Origin: Clostridiales bacterium
GTDB taxonomy: Bacteria > Bacillota > Clostridia > Lachnospirales > WQUN01
Length of the DNA: 43,930 bases
Direction: 5' to 3'
Assembly (NCBI GenBank): GCA_031263155.1
Contig: JAISGK010000038.1
Coordinates: forward strand, 1-43,930
Both the position numbers and the translations under genes were made by a program. Under the pieces are notes generated by a model. That model had not been told where the DNA came from. It saw only the letters and a program-made list of their open reading frames with translations, and made no database searches. The first letter of the stretch is position 1. Every line of letters begins with the position of its first letter. Shown here piece after piece: positions 9,578 through 18,087 of this stretch.

Positions 9578-10343
9578 ATGCGAAGTGATGTCTACGAACG
9601 CATATTTGAGATACAGAATAAACATGGTGGTATATTGGAAGAAGAGACATCGTGGAGGATGTAGTCGTCCACACAGTCGATATAATTCGGGGGGGGGGGG
9701 ACTTACCAATCGCCCTTTGAAACTGCTTGATATCGGTTGCGGTTGCGGTGCTATGCTTAAGACACTTAGCAAATACGGAACTGCCTATGGTACGGACATG
9801 TCTGATACAGCCCTAGCTTTCTGCAATATCGAGTATTCTAACAAAGACCAAGTAAAAAAAGGCTATTTGCCGGATGGGTTGCCGTTTGAACCAGAGAGTT
9901 TTGACATAATAACTATTCTGGATGTGCTTGAACATACCGAAAATGATAAGGCATCAGTGGCTACGACACTCCGATTGCTTAACCCCGGTGGGTTTATGAT
10001 CGCGACCGTTCCTGCTTATATGTCGCTTTGGAGTAATAAGGACATTGTTGTTGAACACAAGAGAAGATATACTCGTCGGTCGTTGTTGAAATTGTTAGAA
10101 AATGAGAACTGCGAGATTGTTAAAGCAACTTATTTCAACAGCATACTGCTACCACCTATATTTGTATTTCGCAAACTTAACAATATTCTGCGTCCGAACC
10201 ATATGGAAAATGATAACAACCTGCCGAATGGATTCATTAACGCCCTCTTCCTTAATGTAATGAGAATTGAAAGGTGGATTCTGCAAAAACATAGATTTCC
10301 AATGGGAGTTTCTGTCATGGCGGTAGCTCGGAAAAAAACTTAG
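9578..10343 (+). pseudogene. SAM-dependent methyltransferase split by two frameshifts
   Basis: Three frames together give one normal methyltransferase. Frame one starts at ATG 9578 with RSDVYERIFEIQNKH. A missing T at about 9625 then shifts to WWYIGRRDIVEDVVVHTVDI, giving the expected HWW-Y-GRR N-terminal motif of this family. At the 12-G run (9689-9700) the frame shifts again to LLDIGCGCGAM (SAM motif I), followed by ILDVLEHTEND, LNPGGFMIATVPAY and the C-terminus at 10343. Thirteen or ten G residues would restore the second junction, and one T the first. Real decay, phase variation at the G run, or sequencing indels are all possible. If translated from an ATG near 9585 alone, the product would lack the conserved N-terminus. 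Confidence 0.75.
9689..9700 (+). repeat. 12-base poly-G tract inside a methyltransferase gene
   Basis: Twelve consecutive G residues lie exactly where the methyltransferase frame changes. Such G runs slip during replication and are also error-prone in sequencing. It is the second unstable tract in this surface-glycan island. Confidence 0.9.
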
Positions 10344-10531
10344 AGTCTATCCAACAACGACAGTTTTTTAATGACATACACAGCCCGAATATCACAGGGT
10401 TTGAAATTCGGTGCAAGATACGCCGCCTATTTGCCGTTTGCAGATACTGCGCAGAGCAGGAGTGGTTTGACTGGCAGCCTGCCGGTGCAACTCCCAAGAT
10501 CGATGACTGGGTTGACGCAGAAAAGAGGTAA
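10319..10531 (+). pseudogene. C-terminal-like gene remnant, family unknown
   Basis: A frame without a usable start reads ESIQQRQFFNDIHSPNITGF, then a Cys- and Arg-rich stretch, then WFDWQPAGATPKIDDWVDAE before TAA at 10529-10531. It overlaps the last codons of the broken methyltransferase. The composition looks like genuine protein, so I take it as the tail of a gene whose 5' part is gone. No function can be assigned. Confidence 0.3.
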
Positions 10532-10546
10532 AACATTATCAGGAAA

Positions 10547-11533
10547 ATGATATCAATTATCAGGAGCAACCGCATTGCCGATATGCTGCTTAAGCTGTGT
10601 GTCGCGGCAGTTCTCTTGGGGCTTATAATCAGCAAGGTGGATTTTTTAGGCGCGGTGCGCTCGCTTTGCGCAATTACATTTTGGGACATTGTCGTGTGCG
10701 GGCTGATATACAGCGTTTCGGTGTTTGTAGCCGCCGCAAGTTGGAAGGTGCTTGTTTGGGATTGTAGATTTGCAAAGCTGGTTAGTGCTATGCTTGTAGG
10801 GCATTTTTATTCGTTTGTGCTACCGGGGCAATTGTTCGGCGAGGCTTCGAAGATGCTTTATCTTGCGAAAGGCAACCCCAAAGGCACAGCCGAAAGATAT
10901 TCAGCGTCAATCATTGTTGATAAACTCACCAGCCTATTGGGGCTGTTGCTAATCGGCGTTATAGGCATTATTGTAGATTGGAAAATAGAAGGTGTACGAT
11001 ATATAGCGATTTTACTTGCCGCTCTGTTTATCGCCGTCGCCGTCGCGCTCTTCTTGCTTCGCTTTGATAATGTGTGGAGCTTGGTTGGAAAGATTAAGGA
11101 ATGGTTGGACAGGTTTCAAAGACTAAATAAGCTCTCTGCGTTGGGTATGCGCTTTTTTTCCGCTTGGCGGAATTTCGCTAGACAATCGGGAATAATCCTT
11201 GCGTCAATAGTTATAGGCACAGTTTTCCAGTTGATACTGGTATTGCTCAATTGGTATGTTTGCCAGGCTTTGGGCATCCCGATCTTGTACCATTCGCTAT
11301 GTTGGATACATGCGGTAATGTCGCTGGTCGCCCTGCTGCCGATAACCATAGGAGGCATAGGGGTTAGAGAGGTAGGCTATGCAGGGCTGTTCGCCTTGCT
11401 TGGGCTAGATGTTACAAATGCCGTTTCGGTATCGCTGATTATGTTCGCTGTAGGCGTGGCAGTTGCTTTGGTCGGCGGTTTGGTGGTGTTGAAAAATATG
11501 CTCATCAAAAGAAAGAAGAATGGAAATGAGTGA
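10547..11533 (+). CDS. Flippase-like LPG-synthase transmembrane-domain protein (UPF0104)
   Basis: The 328-residue protein starts at ATG 10547 after AGGA. It has about eight membrane helices and the family signature VLPGQLFGEASKMLYL near residues 88-103, then a late ITIGGIGVREVGY segment near 266-278. These mark the lysylphosphatidylglycerol-synthase TM domain family (PF03706), also called AglD/UPF0104, which includes membrane proteins tied to lipid or glycan translocation. There is no fused DUF2156 aminoacyl-transfer domain, so it is not a complete MprF. It closes the glycosylation island and may move lipid-linked intermediates. Its stop overlaps the start of a small membrane ORF. Confidence 0.75.
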   Translation: MISIIRSNRIADMLLKLCVAAVLLGLIISKVDFLGAVRSLCAITFWDIVVCGLIYSVSVFVAAASWKVLVWDCRFAKLVSAMLVGHFYSFVLPGQLFGEASKMLYLAKGNPKGTAERYSASIIVDKLTSLLGLLLIGVIGIIVDWKIEGVRYIAILLAALFIAVAVALFLLRFDNVWSLVGKIKEWLDRFQRLNKLSALGMRFFSAWRNFARQSGIILASIVIGTVFQLILVLLNWYVCQALGIPILYHSLCWIHAVMSLVALLPITIGGIGVREVGYAGLFALLGLDVTNAVSVSLIMFAVGVAVALVGGLVVLKNMLIKRKKNGNE

Positions 11534-11681
11534 CCTGAAGTTGGCGCTGTTTACTGGGGGAGGGGATATATCCGATAACTTCCACCCGATACTCACTGTA
11601 GCGTTCTTACTTTCGGGTTGCTTTCTGCTAATATGGGCAGACTCCTTGCGCGGCATCACGAAAATAAGAGGCGTTACTTGA
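11526..11681 (+). CDS. Small 51-residue single-pass membrane protein
   Basis: An ATG at 11526 overlaps the end of the flippase-like gene (ATGAGTGA), a common translational-coupling arrangement. The 51-residue product has a short polar head ending DNFHP and one hydrophobic segment, ILTVAFLLSGCFLLIW, followed by a basic tail. It resembles the C-terminal anchor of a wall protein but has no LPxTG motif. It could equally be a real small membrane protein or a remnant. The end of the frame lies inside the terminator hairpin for the opposite strand. Confidence 0.4.
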   Translation: MSDLKLALFTGGGDISDNFHPILTVAFLLSGCFLLIWADSLRGITKIRGVT

Positions 11682-11690
11682 CGCCTCTTA
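11661..11690 (-). terminator. Intrinsic terminator of dacF
   Basis: TAAGAGGCGT at 11665-11674 and ACGCCTCTTA at 11681-11690 form a perfect 10-bp stem with a six-base loop. Read on the - strand it is followed by TTTT. It lies 43 bases beyond the dacF stop and may also stop the convergent + transcripts. Confidence 0.8.
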
Positions 11691-11732
11691 GAATACAGCA
11701 TATGATATTTACCCTACCGGAGTAGATATTAT

Positions 11733-12965
11733 CTACTCAAGCCAGCGTTCCAATGTGCGCCGCATCGTTTCGCCCAATCCGGCGCGGGTTACTCCGCTGC
11801 ATGTAACCAACTCGCTGCGACCTACCTCTTTACCCTCATAGTAATATATTATTTCGCCCGCCTTTGTACCTTCTTTAAAGGGGGCTTTAAGCGAGCTTAC
11901 AGATTCTATCTTCTTTTCCATCTCTGTGCTTTTGCCCTTGGGTATAAGCGCGTGTACCTGGGCGCTAACCTTAACTTTAACGCGCTCCTGCTCACCCTTG
12001 TTAACCGGAACATCGCCAATAACTGTCTCCGTCGCGTCGCCGTTGGCCATAGCGTAATTGGCAAAGCCGTAGTCCATCATCTTTATCGCCTCGCCGAAGC
12101 GGGTATTGGGGTCAGGGGCGCCCAGCACAACAGCGTTTAACGAGAGCCCGTTCTTTTCCGCTGTGGCGGATATGCAATACAGGGCTTTGGAGGTAGATCC
12201 CGTTTTTAACCCTGTAGTCGCGGGGTAAGATTTTAGTAGTCTGTTGGTGTTGCTTAGGCCAAACTCATCCTGCCCGCGCGCTGTTTTGTGTATAATCTTA
12301 TCCATCCAAATGGTAGAATATTCGAATATCTTGGTATGCTTGGTTATCAACTCACGCGACATAATCGCTATGTCATAGGCGCTGGTGTAGTGTCCGTCGG
12401 CGTCCAATCCGCAGGAGTTCACAAAGTGCGTGTCGTTCATGCCCAATTCTTTGGCGCGATTGTTCATCATGGTCACAAACGCGTCCTCGCTGCCCGCTAT
12501 AAACTCCGCCATAGCGACGGCCGCGTCATTGCCCGAAGCTATTACAATAGCCTTCACTAGGTCTCTAACGGGCTGCGTCTCCATCGCTTCAAGGTATATC
12601 TGTGAGCCGCCCATACTTGCGGCGTGTTCGCTGGTGGTTACAATGTCGTCCCAATTTATCCTGCCCTGATCCAGCGCCTCGAATATCAGTAGCATACTCA
12701 TAACCTTTGTAACAGAGGCGGGCGGCAATTTCTCATGCTCGTTTTGAGCCAGCAATATCTTCCCTGTCAGCGGCTCCATCAACAAAGCCGATCTGGCGTT
12801 TACTTTCAGCTCGGGCATAACGCTTCCCGCTGCGTTTTGATCGTCCTGCTGAGTTTGCGACCGGGCGGGCTCTTCAGTGTATGCCGCCACGGGAGCGAGT
12901 ATTGCGCAAAGTAAAACAATAGCTGTTACTTTAGCGATAATTACGGTGCGTCTTGCCAATTTCAT
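11733..12965 (-). CDS. dacF: D-alanyl-D-alanine carboxypeptidase, DacF/PBP5 type
   Basis: The 410-residue precursor starts at an ATG preceded by AGGAGG. A signal peptide occupies about residues 1-30. The penicillin-binding active-site motifs are all present: SxxK as S84-V-T-K87, SGN at 144-146 and KTG at 254-256. A PBP5-type C-terminal beta domain follows, and a C-terminal helix (LGETMRRTLERWLE) could tether it to the membrane. The enzyme trims the terminal D-Ala of peptidoglycan pentapeptides outside the cell. Length and layout match S11 peptidases of spore-forming Firmicutes. Confidence 0.92.
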   Translation of the reverse strand: MKLARRTVIIAKVTAIVLLCAILAPVAAYTEEPARSQTQQDDQNAAGSVMPELKVNARSALLMEPLTGKILLAQNEHEKLPPASVTKVMSMLLIFEALDQGRINWDDIVTTSEHAASMGGSQIYLEAMETQPVRDLVKAIVIASGNDAAVAMAEFIAGSEDAFVTMMNNRAKELGMNDTHFVNSCGLDADGHYTSAYDIAIMSRELITKHTKIFEYSTIWMDKIIHKTARGQDEFGLSNTNRLLKSYPATTGLKTGSTSKALYCISATAEKNGLSLNAVVLGAPDPNTRFGEAIKMMDYGFANYAMANGDATETVIGDVPVNKGEQERVKVKVSAQVHALIPKGKSTEMEKKIESVSSLKAPFKEGTKAGEIIYYYEGKEVGRSELVTCSGVTRAGLGETMRRTLERWLE

Positions 12966-13061
12966 GTCGTCCTCCTATAGCGGTTTTGCACCCGCAAGTT
13001 ATTCTAAAGATAGGTTGGACGTTTTTTTCTAAAATATGCAAAAATTTTCTTGATTGGATTT

Positions 13062-15569
13062 TCACGCCAATTTAAAATCAGACAGCATCTTTCTAAATTC
13101 TTCAGACTGGTGTGACAAGGGCGACGCCACATGCGGCGTTTCCTCAAAAATAGCCGTCATAACGCGTAAGCCCTCAGATGTTTTACCTAAACGTATATTT
13201 ATGTCATTTATAGCGTGTGCTTGTTCAAGAGATTCGGGGGCTATTTTAGATACGATGGCGATTACGGCGTCCAGGCTCTTCCCAATTTTTCTCATTGCGT
13301 CACTTGTCGTGTTGGCAATATCGGCGCTTACGTTTATTCCATCTATATTGTTCAACAACAGCGCGGAGGCTTTTCTTGCCACCTCGCCGCTGCGTGAAGC
13401 CAGGCCCCGCGCCTCCCTCGCGACTACTGCAAAGTTTTTGCCGTATACGCCTGACCGCGCGGCCTCCACACTCGCGCTAAGAGCAAGCAGATTGGTTTGA
13501 AACGCGATATCGTTCGCTGCTTGTATAATATCTGATATGTTGTCTGACGACGTCTTTATGCTATCTATAGCGTTGATCAGATCGCTTGTGGCCAGCGCGC
13601 CCCGCTCCAGATCTTCCGCCGCCGCTAGCGCGAGTCTTTCCACCTGTTTGGCGTCGTTGCCGCTGTCATGTCCCTTTTGAATAATATCGGCGAGAGACTT
13701 TGCCAAATCGTCCGCAAATTCGATTTGCTTCGCGGATACGCTGGATAGGCTCATACTTTGGTTTGACAATAAATTCAGGCTGTCGTCTATTCTGTCAGAC
13801 GCTTCGTGTATCCCGCCCATAACCTGATTAAGCATCTTCATTGTCTCGTCGCTGTATGTTTTTATCGGTGCGAAATCACCAAGGTATTGACCTTCCACAC
13901 TTTGATCAAAACGTTTATTGGCCATGCGCTCCAGCATGGCGGTTATCCCGCTCACATAGCCTGCCATGGTGAACATGGCAGAGTTTACAGCATTTTTAAG
14001 GGTAAGCAATTCGCCCTGATAATCGCCTGTCATGCCCACACCCAGTTTGCCCTGGGACATATTGAGCATGACCACATTGATCTCACGCAGCGGCATGGAG
14101 ACCTTATCTAACAGGTCGTTAAGCGCGTGGGCCAACATTTGCCAGTTGCCGTTAAGCTTATCAACGCTAATGCGTATATCCATCTCTCCTTTTTCTATAG
14201 CGAAGGCAAGCTCTTGTATCCCACTTATGGTGAGTCTCAGTTCATGGCAAAGATTGGCTATAGTCGACGACACCTCATTCTTTTTGCCGGGCATTTTTGG
14301 AAGGTCGAATTGTAGATTACCCTGATTTACATTGCGCAGGGCCAATATCACCTTTAGCATATCGTTCTTGGAACACTCAAAAGCTAAATTAAGGGTATCG
14401 ACGGCATAACGATAGCCGCCCTCGTAGCCGATAGGATCTATTCTATAATCTAAATCGCCCAATTCGTTTTGGTGGTACGCGAGGTCGTTTATATCACTCA
14501 CAAATTTTTTGATAACCCGCAAAATCTTCCCGGCCTCATGCGCTAAAACGCCTATCTCATCGTTTCCACCCGCAAATATATCTGTGGAAAGATCACCTCG
14601 GGCAGCTTTCTCTAAATCCATTTCCAGCCGGCGCATGGGTCGAAGCGCTTTTGATATCACAATAGAAATAATCGCGAACATGATGACAACCGCGATCCCC
14701 GACACAAATAGGGCGACATTGCGAATGGAATACAGATCGTCCATTATCTCCGCTTTCGGAATGGATGCAACCAAAAGCGAGTTACCCGCTGTTTGCAAGC
14801 TAGAGTAATATTCTTTCGCGTTTATTGTGATCCACGATGGCGATCGGCTTTGCAAGGTAGGCAGAAACGCCTCGCTGGACACATCCGCGCCTATTAGCGA
14901 AGCCTCCTGATGCGCGGTGACGGTTCCGTCTTCTATGATCATCAAGAATCCGCCTTCTCCGATTTTCGCGCCGCTCACCATATTTTGAACATTGATAATA
15001 GATTCCACTTGGGACAAAGCCGGGGCATAGATCCCTATCTGCACGATGCCAGGGGCGTCCTTGCGCGCCACACCCACGTACTGAAACGGCATATCACTCA
15101 CGTCGCCGGCCTGCGGTTTTTGCGCCAACTCTAAAGACGGATCATCTAAAATAGTTAAAAACGGCGCAGTCTGTTCGCTGCCACTAAATTTGAATCCATA
15201 ATAACCAGGCGTGTTGCCCCATCTCAGCACCCCTTTACCATCCGTTACATGCACCTCGTCCACCGCAAAGAGTTTTGCCAGGTATTGCATGTTCGCGGTC
15301 TCAATCATTTGGGGGGAGTTTTTTATAATCTCCGCCAGCGCCTTTGCCAGCATAAGATGTTTCTCGCTCATGTTATCTGTCATAAAGGAGGTCAGGTTCT
15401 CGTTAAGCGCAATCATTTCGGAGAGACTGTTCAAATGGGATTTCATGCCCGTTTCGTGGATAGCTAATATATCTTTTTTGGCGTAGTAGTAACAGGCAAA
15501 TGATATCGCCAACACAGACACAAGAAGTATAATCATAACCGGAATCAATATCTTATTTTGGATTTTCAT
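13062..15569 (-). CDS. Methyl-accepting chemotaxis protein
   Basis: The 835-residue receptor starts at ATG 15569 with AAGGGG upstream. A membrane helix at about 7-28, a roughly 250-residue extracellular sensor region probably of dCache type, and a second helix near 283-305 are followed by a HAMP domain. A cytoplasmic signalling region follows. Its hairpin tip reads DIAFQTNLLALSASVEAARS and FAVVAREARGLASRS, which matches the CheA/CheW-contacting tip but has Arg-Glu-Ala where many receptors have Asp-Glu-Val. A long extra segment lies between HAMP and tip. The ligand is unknown. No other chemotaxis gene is in the window. Confidence 0.88.
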   Translation of the reverse strand: MKIQNKILIPVMIILLVSVLAISFACYYYAKKDILAIHETGMKSHLNSLSEMIALNENLTSFMTDNMSEKHLMLAKALAEIIKNSPQMIETANMQYLAKLFAVDEVHVTDGKGVLRWGNTPGYYGFKFSGSEQTAPFLTILDDPSLELAQKPQAGDVSDMPFQYVGVARKDAPGIVQIGIYAPALSQVESIINVQNMVSGAKIGEGGFLMIIEDGTVTAHQEASLIGADVSSEAFLPTLQSRSPSWITINAKEYYSSLQTAGNSLLVASIPKAEIMDDLYSIRNVALFVSGIAVVIMFAIISIVISKALRPMRRLEMDLEKAARGDLSTDIFAGGNDEIGVLAHEAGKILRVIKKFVSDINDLAYHQNELGDLDYRIDPIGYEGGYRYAVDTLNLAFECSKNDMLKVILALRNVNQGNLQFDLPKMPGKKNEVSSTIANLCHELRLTISGIQELAFAIEKGEMDIRISVDKLNGNWQMLAHALNDLLDKVSMPLREINVVMLNMSQGKLGVGMTGDYQGELLTLKNAVNSAMFTMAGYVSGITAMLERMANKRFDQSVEGQYLGDFAPIKTYSDETMKMLNQVMGGIHEASDRIDDSLNLLSNQSMSLSSVSAKQIEFADDLAKSLADIIQKGHDSGNDAKQVERLALAAAEDLERGALATSDLINAIDSIKTSSDNISDIIQAANDIAFQTNLLALSASVEAARSGVYGKNFAVVAREARGLASRSGEVARKASALLLNNIDGINVSADIANTTSDAMRKIGKSLDAVIAIVSKIAPESLEQAHAINDINIRLGKTSEGLRVMTAIFEETPHVASPLSHQSEEFRKMLSDFKLA

Positions 15570-15629
15570 GACTACCCCTTAACAAAATCTTCTATATCTG
15601 TTTATTATGCGCGTGAGAGCAAAAAAAAA

Positions 15630-15644
15630 TCCCCCGCAAAGGGA
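15630..15644 (-). terminator. Weak terminator after the helicase-loader gene
   Basis: On the - strand a short stem (TCCC with GGGA) immediately after the stop at 15647 is followed by a run of nine T residues. The stem is only about four base pairs, so termination may be partial. Confidence 0.35.
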
Positions 15645-15646
15645 AC

Positions 15647-16633
15647 TCAAACGGCGTTAGCCGTTTTATACTTGCGCATTTGTCGTATATCTTTGCCGAA
15701 AAATCTCATCCCATCATAATAACCTATCAAGCGGCTTGTAATACGTTCGCTGTATGTGGCTCTAAGTTTATTTAGATCCAAATTGGTGCTTATTATGGTT
15801 GCCTTATTGTCCAGCAAGCGAGAATTTAATATGTTAAACAGCTCCGAGTTTGTAACGACAGTGGAAATCTCCGCGCCCAGATCGTCTATTATCAGCAAAT
15901 CTACCTCATTTAGCATCTGCGGCATTACATCGTCCGCAGACGATTGACGGTTAAATCGAATATTTTCTATCGCCTTGAACAGACGGGGCGCCGTGTTATA
16001 AAGCACAGAACGTCCGTTATCAAGCAAATCTTTCGCTATGCAGTTGCATAGAAATGTTTTGCCCAAACCTGTGTCGCCCAAAAATAGGATATTTTGAGCC
16101 GTTTTGCCAAATGCGTCGCAAAACTTGCCGCAGGTTTCCAGTATCGCTCGCATATTGTCTCGCGGAGAGATGCCCCTGTCTTTATCGACTACCAGCGAAT
16201 ACACATCAAGGTCGAACGTGCTAAAATTTTCTTTGCTTAGGATTGCGCCAAGGTTGGAGACATTATAAAATTTCTCTGACAGCCGGCGTTTAAGGCAATC
16301 GCAGCGCTTGTTGTTCACAAATCCGGTATCGCCGCACAGAGCGCATTTATACTTTGGCGCAAAGCCGGAAACGCCAAGCGACTTAAGCAGCGCCGCCCTT
16401 TGTTCCGTTAAAACCGTGTGCGATTTGCGCGTCTTTGATAATTGCGCCGCCGAATCTCGCGAAAGCGCAAGCCTTGCGATTGCCAGCCCGGTTTTCGCAA
16501 TCTCTCCGTCTATCTCTTCCAGTTTTGGGCAATTTCTATAGGCGTCGCGCCTCGCCTGCTCGGATTTTTTCTTCGCAAAGTCGCGATCACGCTCGTATTC
16601 TCTCATTATTTCCGCATAAATAGAATTAGTCAT
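15647..16633 (-). CDS. dnaI: DnaC/DnaI-type replicative helicase loader ATPase
   Basis: The 328-residue protein has an N-terminal helical part and a Cys cluster (CALCGDTG and CDC, residues 97-113) that can bind zinc. An AAA+ domain follows, with Walker A GDTGLGKT at 186-193, Walker B LLIIDDLG at 246-253 and an arginine-rich C-terminal sensor region (ERITSRLIG). This is the layout of DnaI and primosomal DnaC, which load the hexameric helicase onto origin DNA. It starts three bases after the stop of the DnaD-like gene, so the two are co-transcribed as in many Clostridia. The gene symbol follows the Bacillus counterpart. Confidence 0.85.
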   Translation of the reverse strand: MTNSIYAEIMREYERDRDFAKKKSEQARRDAYRNCPKLEEIDGEIAKTGLAIARLALSRDSAAQLSKTRKSHTVLTEQRAALLKSLGVSGFAPKYKCALCGDTGFVNNKRCDCLKRRLSEKFYNVSNLGAILSKENFSTFDLDVYSLVVDKDRGISPRDNMRAILETCGKFCDAFGKTAQNILFLGDTGLGKTFLCNCIAKDLLDNGRSVLYNTAPRLFKAIENIRFNRQSSADDVMPQMLNEVDLLIIDDLGAEISTVVTNSELFNILNSRLLDNKATIISTNLDLNKLRATYSERITSRLIGYYDGMRFFGKDIRQMRKYKTANAV

Positions 16634-16636
16634 ATG

Positions 16637-17857
16637 CTACCTGCCAACCGATCTTAATAGCCGTTCCTGTTCCATGCGTTCTATCTCACCAAGGTCGTCG
16701 TCACGCTGAGCAAAGTTTACAAACTTGTTTTGCTTGGCCGTTTGCGCCTGATGCTGGGTTTGCGACCCCGAGCGCCGCGATGCTGTCTTTAGCTCCGCCA
16801 CATTTGCGGCGTGTAAAGACTGCTCGCGTTTTATGTCTTCTATAGTGCGTATATCTTTCGCGTACCAGTCACTCAGCACTTTATCCACATAAGTGATACG
16901 GGGTCTGCCTATCTGCACGCTGGTAATGTCACACGCCTCGACAATTACATCTACCGGCATGCTGTAAGTATTTATCCATTTATCTATGTAGCGCTTCTGC
17001 GACGCGGATGGTTGTCCACTGCCTCCCAGCGCGGCCATTATGTCCTTTACCTCTCTATTAAAGCTGCGCGTATACTCAATCGCGGTTGAAACGTCATTAA
17101 CGCCGTTGTCAGCCCATTCTACCGCTACCTTTTCTATATACCGTAACTCTCTATGGCCACGATCGGCGCAATATTCAAAAAGGTACTCTATAACTTCGGC
17201 AGGCAAACGCAACCAGTCATAAAACCCGAATATGATGTTAAGATCGTTATGTGTCAACATCTTGCCCATTGTCTTTTCCGCGTGCTGCACAATCGCTTTC
17301 AGCTTGCTGTCCATCTGCTGGTATCTCTCCATCTCGAACACAGCGTAGTGAGGTCTTTCGTTCGATACCACTGCCGGGGTCATCGCCGGGTAAGCGCGTG
17401 TCCTCTCCTGCTGTGATTCGTTCGCAATCAACCCCCTCACCATCTGACCGCTCGAATCTGATTTGTCTAAATTCTGCTGTATGGAGGAGTTCGGGCAATA
17501 GGGGCCTGTCAAGTTGATCTGTCGAGTTTTTTTTTGCGCCGAAACACTAATATCTAATCGCGCGTCGTTTTTGGGCATAGGTAAAAAGACGACATCCAGC
17601 TGATCGTCATTGCGAATCAGTTGCACCAGACCCTGGCGCTCCCAATATTTCCACGCGTTTTCAACATCCGACTCTAATATGTTAAGGCTCTCGGCAAGCT
17701 CGGAACTGGAAAGACCGCCGCCTCCCGCGCACAGTCGCGCGCCGTATATGTAGATGAGGGAGTAAACGGGATTGGCGCGCAACATATAATTATCAATAAA
17801 GAAATTGGAAATAGGAGTTTCACTGTATTCACGTACAGTCATGTTAATACGCCCCAT
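16637..17857 (-). CDS. dnaD: DnaD/DnaB-like primosomal protein
   Basis: The 406-residue protein begins at an ATG behind GGGGAGAGG. The N-terminal 90 residues look like a winged-helix domain (LSSSELAESLNILESDVENAW, then KYWERQGLVQL). After a low-complexity stretch, two DnaD-type helical modules appear at about 180-270 and 275-345, including LPAEVIEYLFEYC and VDKVLSDWYAKDI. A Gln-rich basic tail follows. In Firmicutes this family remodels origin DNA and recruits the helicase loader, whose gene is next in the operon. The start is clear. Confidence 0.82.
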   Translation of the reverse strand: MGRINMTVREYSETPISNFFIDNYMLRANPVYSLIYIYGARLCAGGGGLSSSELAESLNILESDVENAWKYWERQGLVQLIRNDDQLDVVFLPMPKNDARLDISVSAQKKTRQINLTGPYCPNSSIQQNLDKSDSSGQMVRGLIANESQQERTRAYPAMTPAVVSNERPHYAVFEMERYQQMDSKLKAIVQHAEKTMGKMLTHNDLNIIFGFYDWLRLPAEVIEYLFEYCADRGHRELRYIEKVAVEWADNGVNDVSTAIEYTRSFNREVKDIMAALGGSGQPSASQKRYIDKWINTYSMPVDVIVEACDITSVQIGRPRITYVDKVLSDWYAKDIRTIEDIKREQSLHAANVAELKTASRRSGSQTQHQAQTAKQNKFVNFAQRDDDLGEIERMEQERLLRSVGR

Positions 17858-17946
17858 GGGTACCTCTCCCCTTTTTATCTCCGCAACCCAGTGTCAGTAA
17901 CTTGGACTGTAAACTAGTGTACAATTATTTGGAAATTTTGGACATA

Positions 17947-17977
17947 GAAAAGTTACGCACAGGGGGTGTGCGTAACT
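17947..17977 (-). terminator. Intrinsic terminator of murC
   Basis: AGTTACGCACA at 17951-17961 and its complement at 17967-17977 form a perfect 11-bp stem around five G residues. On the - strand the stem is followed by CTTTTCTATG-like sequence with four T residues. It sits 111 bases past the murC stop. The remaining part of the 17858-18087 gap holds no gene I can see and should carry the promoter for the dnaD-like operon. Confidence 0.75.
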
Positions 17978-18087
17978 AGGCCACACGCCAAAAACCGCAA
18001 GGGCGAATCTGGCGCAAGTTCAATGTAAAATAGGGGTATGGAAATTTTGAGGCGAATATTAATAATTCATGCCGCCGCTGTTGATAA

